Source of the DNA: Burkholderiales bacterium
Lineage (GTDB): Bacteria; Pseudomonadota; Gammaproteobacteria; Burkholderiales; Burkholderiaceae_C
Direction of reading: 5' to 3'
Assembly (NCBI GenBank): GCA_028868995.1
Contig: JAGWTH010000001.1
Location: forward strand, 1-64,000
DNA: 64,000 bases
Every line of letters starts with the position of its first letter. Position 1 is the stretch's first letter. Made by a program: the position numbers and the translations under genes. The notes under the pieces are model-generated. The model was not told the DNA's origin. It was given only the letters and a program-made list of their open reading frames with translations, and searched no databases. Shown here piece after piece: positions 61,847 through 64,000 of this stretch.

Positions 61847-62860
61847 TCACCCCAGCCGCGTGCGGCGCACGGCCGGCGGCACCACCAGGTGGTCGGCCAC
61901 CGCGTTCTGCTTCACGCGCTTGGGCGTGGCGCTCTTGGACAAGGACGCCAGCGCCACGAACCAGGCCTTGGGCATGTCGGTGGGCAGGCCGATCGGGATG
62001 CCGGCGATCTTGGGCGTGGCATGGAAGGCATGGCCCGGCTCCTGGAAGCCCGGCTCGGTGCAGCTCACGCATGCATAGCCGCCGCGCGTGCAGGAGCCCT
62101 CGCCGTTCCACAGCCGCGTGTTGCAGTCGGCGTGCGCCTGCGTGCCCTTGCAGCCCATGTGCTCCATCATGCAGCCCTGGTCCGAGGGCTTCTCGGCGCT
62201 GGCCTTGAACTCGTAGTACTCGTTGCGGGTGCAGCCGTGGTGCACCAGCTGGTCGGCATAGGAGCGCGGCCGGTTCAGCGGGTCCAGGTCACCGGCGCCG
62301 AACAGGCCGGCGGCCAGCGCCATCAGCGTGTCGGTCACCCAGCCCGGGTGCGTGGGGCAGCCGGCCACGTTGATCACCGGCAGGCCGCCGCGCGCGCGGA
62401 AGGCCGCGCCCAGCAGGCCGCCCGGCCGGTCGTCCTCCCACTGCAGGCCGCAGGCCTCCGTCGGGTTGTCGCCGCTGGCGGTGATGCCGCCCCACGCGGC
62501 GCAGCTGCCGATGGCCACCACGTGGCCCGCCACCGCCGCCAGCCGCCGCACCCAGTCGGTCATGGGCTGGCCGGTGCCGGCCAGCAGGTGGAAGCGCCCC
62601 GTGCCGTTCGGCCCGCGCAGCAGCGAGCCTTCGATGCACAGCGCGTCCAGCCGCAGCGTGCCGTCCAGGCAGCGCTGCAGCACGTCCAGCACCTCGTCGC
62701 CGCTTTCCAGCGAGAGCGAGGGATGCCACACCAGCCGGATGCCGGCATCTTCCAGCAGGGCGTTGAAGTCGGCCGTGTCGGCGCACAGCAGCGACATGCT
62801 GCAGCCGCCGCAACCGCCCGACTGCAGCCAGACCACGTTGAACGCGTCGCGCGTTTGCAT
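61847..62860 (-). CDS. hoxB: H2-sensing regulatory hydrogenase, small subunit HoxB/HupU
   Basis: The iron-sulfur small subunit (337 residues). It starts MQTRDAFNVVWLQSGGCGGC (Cys17, Cys20) without a Tat signal, so the complex stays in the cytoplasm, as expected for a sensor. Further cluster ligands are seen in IGSCAAWGG, NVAGCPTHPGW, HHGCTRNEYYE, CMMEHMGCKG and CVSCTEPGF. The small subunit passes electrons between the HoxC site and the kinase. Its stop lies 6 bp before the hoxC ATG. The order after hoxA is the canonical hoxA-B-C-J. Confidence 0.94.
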   Translation of the reverse strand: MQTRDAFNVVWLQSGGCGGCSMSLLCADTADFNALLEDAGIRLVWHPSLSLESGDEVLDVLQRCLDGTLRLDALCIEGSLLRGPNGTGRFHLLAGTGQPMTDWVRRLAAVAGHVVAIGSCAAWGGITASGDNPTEACGLQWEDDRPGGLLGAAFRARGGLPVINVAGCPTHPGWVTDTLMALAAGLFGAGDLDPLNRPRSYADQLVHHGCTRNEYYEFKASAEKPSDQGCMMEHMGCKGTQAHADCNTRLWNGEGSCTRGGYACVSCTEPGFQEPGHAFHATPKIAGIPIGLPTDMPKAWFVALASLSKSATPKRVKQNAVADHLVVPPAVRRTRLG

Positions 62861-64000
62861 CTACTTGTCCTCCAGGCCGAAGCGCAGCAGCTTGGCGCGC
62901 AGCCCCACGCGCGACAGCCCCAGCTCCTTGGCCGCCTGCGTCTTGTTCCAGCGCGTGCGCAGCATCACCTCGCGCAGCACCATGGCCTCGATCGCCTCCA
63001 GGCGCTGCGCCAGCGTGCCGGACTGCGGCATGCCGGATGCCGCCTTGCCGGCCGCCAGGCCCGCCTGGCCCTGCAGCACCTTGCGCGAAAAATCCTGCGC
63101 CGCGATGCGCGTGCCATCGGCCAGCGCGGCGGCGCGCGCGATCTCGTTGCGCAGCTCGCGGATGTTGCCGGGCCAGGGATAGTTCATCAGGGCCGGCAGC
63201 ACGTCGTCGGCGAAGGCCAGGCCCGGCGGCTTGCCCAGCTCGGCGCCCACCTCGCCCAGCAGGCGCCGCGCGATCGGCGCGACGTCGCCCGGGCGCTCGC
63301 GCAGCGGCGGCATGTGCAGCGTGATGCCGGCGATGCGGTAGTACAGGTCCTCGCGGAAGCGGCCGGCGCGCACCTCGTCTTCCAGGTTGCGGTGGGTGGC
63401 GGCGATGATGCGCACGTCCACCGGAATCGAGCGGGTGGAGCCGACCGGCCGCAGCTCGCCTTCCTGCAGCACGCGCAGCAGCTTGACCTGGAAGGCCGGC
63501 GTGGTCTCGCCGATCTCGTCGAGGAACGCGGTGCCACCGTCGGCGCGCTGGAACAGGCCCACGTGGTCTTCATACGCGCCGGTGAAGGCGCCGCGCTTGT
63601 GGCCGAACAGCTCGGACTCCAGCAGCGAGTCGGTCAGCGCCGCGCAGTTCTCCACCACGAAGGGCGCGGCCACGCGCGGGCTGGCGTAGTGGATGGCCCG
63701 TGCCAGCAGTTCCTTGCCGGTGCCGGACTCGCCGCCGATCAGCACCGAGAGGTCGTAGCGCGCCACGCGCTCGGCGGTGGCGCACACCGCGTCCAGCGGG
63801 CTGCCCTCGGCCCGCTCCAGCCGGTCGAAGCCGAAGGCGCTGCGCACCTTGGCCAGGCCCTCGGCGCTGCGGCGGCGCAGGGCCGGCACGCCGGCACGCA
63901 GCTCCAGGTCCAGGTGGCGCAGCCCGCGCTGCAGGTGCAGCGTCTCGGCCGCGCCGCGCACCGTGGCCAGCAGCGCGTCGGGCACCCAGGGCTTGAGGAT
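62861..64000 (-). CDS. hoxA: NtrC-type regulator HoxA/HupR, 5' end beyond the window
   Basis: The visible 379 residues start in the end of a receiver domain ([14 protein letters not shown], the Lys-Pro loop) and continue through the sigma-54 AAA+ domain: Walker [10 protein letters not shown], the sigma-54 contact loop GAFTGAYED, Walker [12 protein letters not shown] and the Arg finger region [12 protein letters not shown] Fis-type helix-turn-helix closes the protein ([20 protein letters not shown]). This matches HoxA, which activates hydrogenase operons with sigma-54; the frame is open to the window edge and the N-terminus lies outside. Its stop abuts hoxB with no gap, so coupled translation is likely. 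Confidence 0.92.
   Translation of the reverse strand: MLKPWVPDALLATVRGAAETLHLQRGLRHLDLELRAGVPALRRRSAEGLAKVRSAFGFDRLERAEGSPLDAVCATAERVARYDLSVLIGGESGTGKELLARAIHYASPRVAAPFVVENCAALTDSLLESELFGHKRGAFTGAYEDHVGLFQRADGGTAFLDEIGETTPAFQVKLLRVLQEGELRPVGSTRSIPVDVRIIAATHRNLEDEVRAGRFREDLYYRIAGITLHMPPLRERPGDVAPIARRLLGEVGAELGKPPGLAFADDVLPALMNYPWPGNIRELRNEIARAAALADGTRIAAQDFSRKVLQGQAGLAAGKAASGMPQSGTLAQRLEAIEAMVLREVMLRTRWNKTQAAKELGLSRVGLRAKLLRFGLEDK

Overview
The window is GC-rich DNA with very tight gene packing and many 4-bp ATGA or GTGA stop/start overlaps. Together with the gene content (secDF-yajC without tgt/queA, a fused indolepyruvate:ferredoxin oxidoreductase, DUF1631, YhdP, GlnE, YaeQ, a LitR lipid island, HoxABCJ) this suggests a betaproteobacterium of the Burkholderiales, most likely Comamonadaceae (a Ramlibacter- or Variovorax-like organism). 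That assignment rests on gene content and style, not on a marker-gene comparison.

Layout. 1-8.5 kb: a DUF1631 protein cut by the window edge, the Sec accessory operon yajC-secD-secF (minus strand), and the large indolepyruvate oxidoreductase divergent from an Lrp/AsnC regulator. 8.5-13.5 kb: a minus-strand unit encoding a Tat-exported PhoX-like phosphatase, an alkaline-phosphatase-superfamily lipoprotein and a secreted protein of unknown function, with a candidate PHO box upstream. 13.5-25.3 kb: mltA, a 38-residue membrane miniprotein, a DctS/DctR-like two-component system, a nitrilase-family amidase, YhdP and GlnE.

25.3-35.4 kb: a probable light/oxidative-stress lipid island. A cobalamin-type MerR regulator (LitR/CarH-like), followed by a diiron protein and the heptose adenylyltransferase, is divergent from a periplasmic glutathione peroxidase. 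After it come an eight-gene run: FAD oxidoreductase, DUF1365, cyclopropane-fatty-acid-synthase-like methyltransferase, chalcone-isomerase-like protein, MFS carrier, DUF3833 lipoprotein, SDR and NTF2-like protein. A perfect 6-3-6 palindrome lies between the two divergent units.

35.4-46.2 kb: housekeeping genes (GST, purB, yaeQ, small zinc/cysteine proteins), a TerC-type exporter behind a yybP-ykoY manganese riboswitch, a BepA-like protease, moaC, and a type IV pilin accessory/O-oligosaccharyltransferase pair (TfpX/TfpZ and PglL-like). 45.0-55.7 kb: a surface-polysaccharide or glycan region (glycosyltransferases of families 2, 4 and 9, two FkbM methyltransferases, an ABC exporter, and a GT-C-like membrane protein split by a frame change). 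Parts of it look less GC-rich and recently acquired.

55.7-58.8 kb: a small probable mobile segment bounded on the left by back-to-back terminators. It holds a YozE-domain gene, three imperfect ~30-bp direct repeats, two abutting 17-bp palindromes and a tyrosine recombinase with a DUF3701 domain. 59.0-64.0 kb: the H2-sensing regulatory hydrogenase module in the order hoxA-hoxB-hoxC-hoxJ (minus strand), cut inside hoxA by the window end. The energy-conserving hydrogenase it would control is not in the window. No rRNA, tRNA or CRISPR array was seen.
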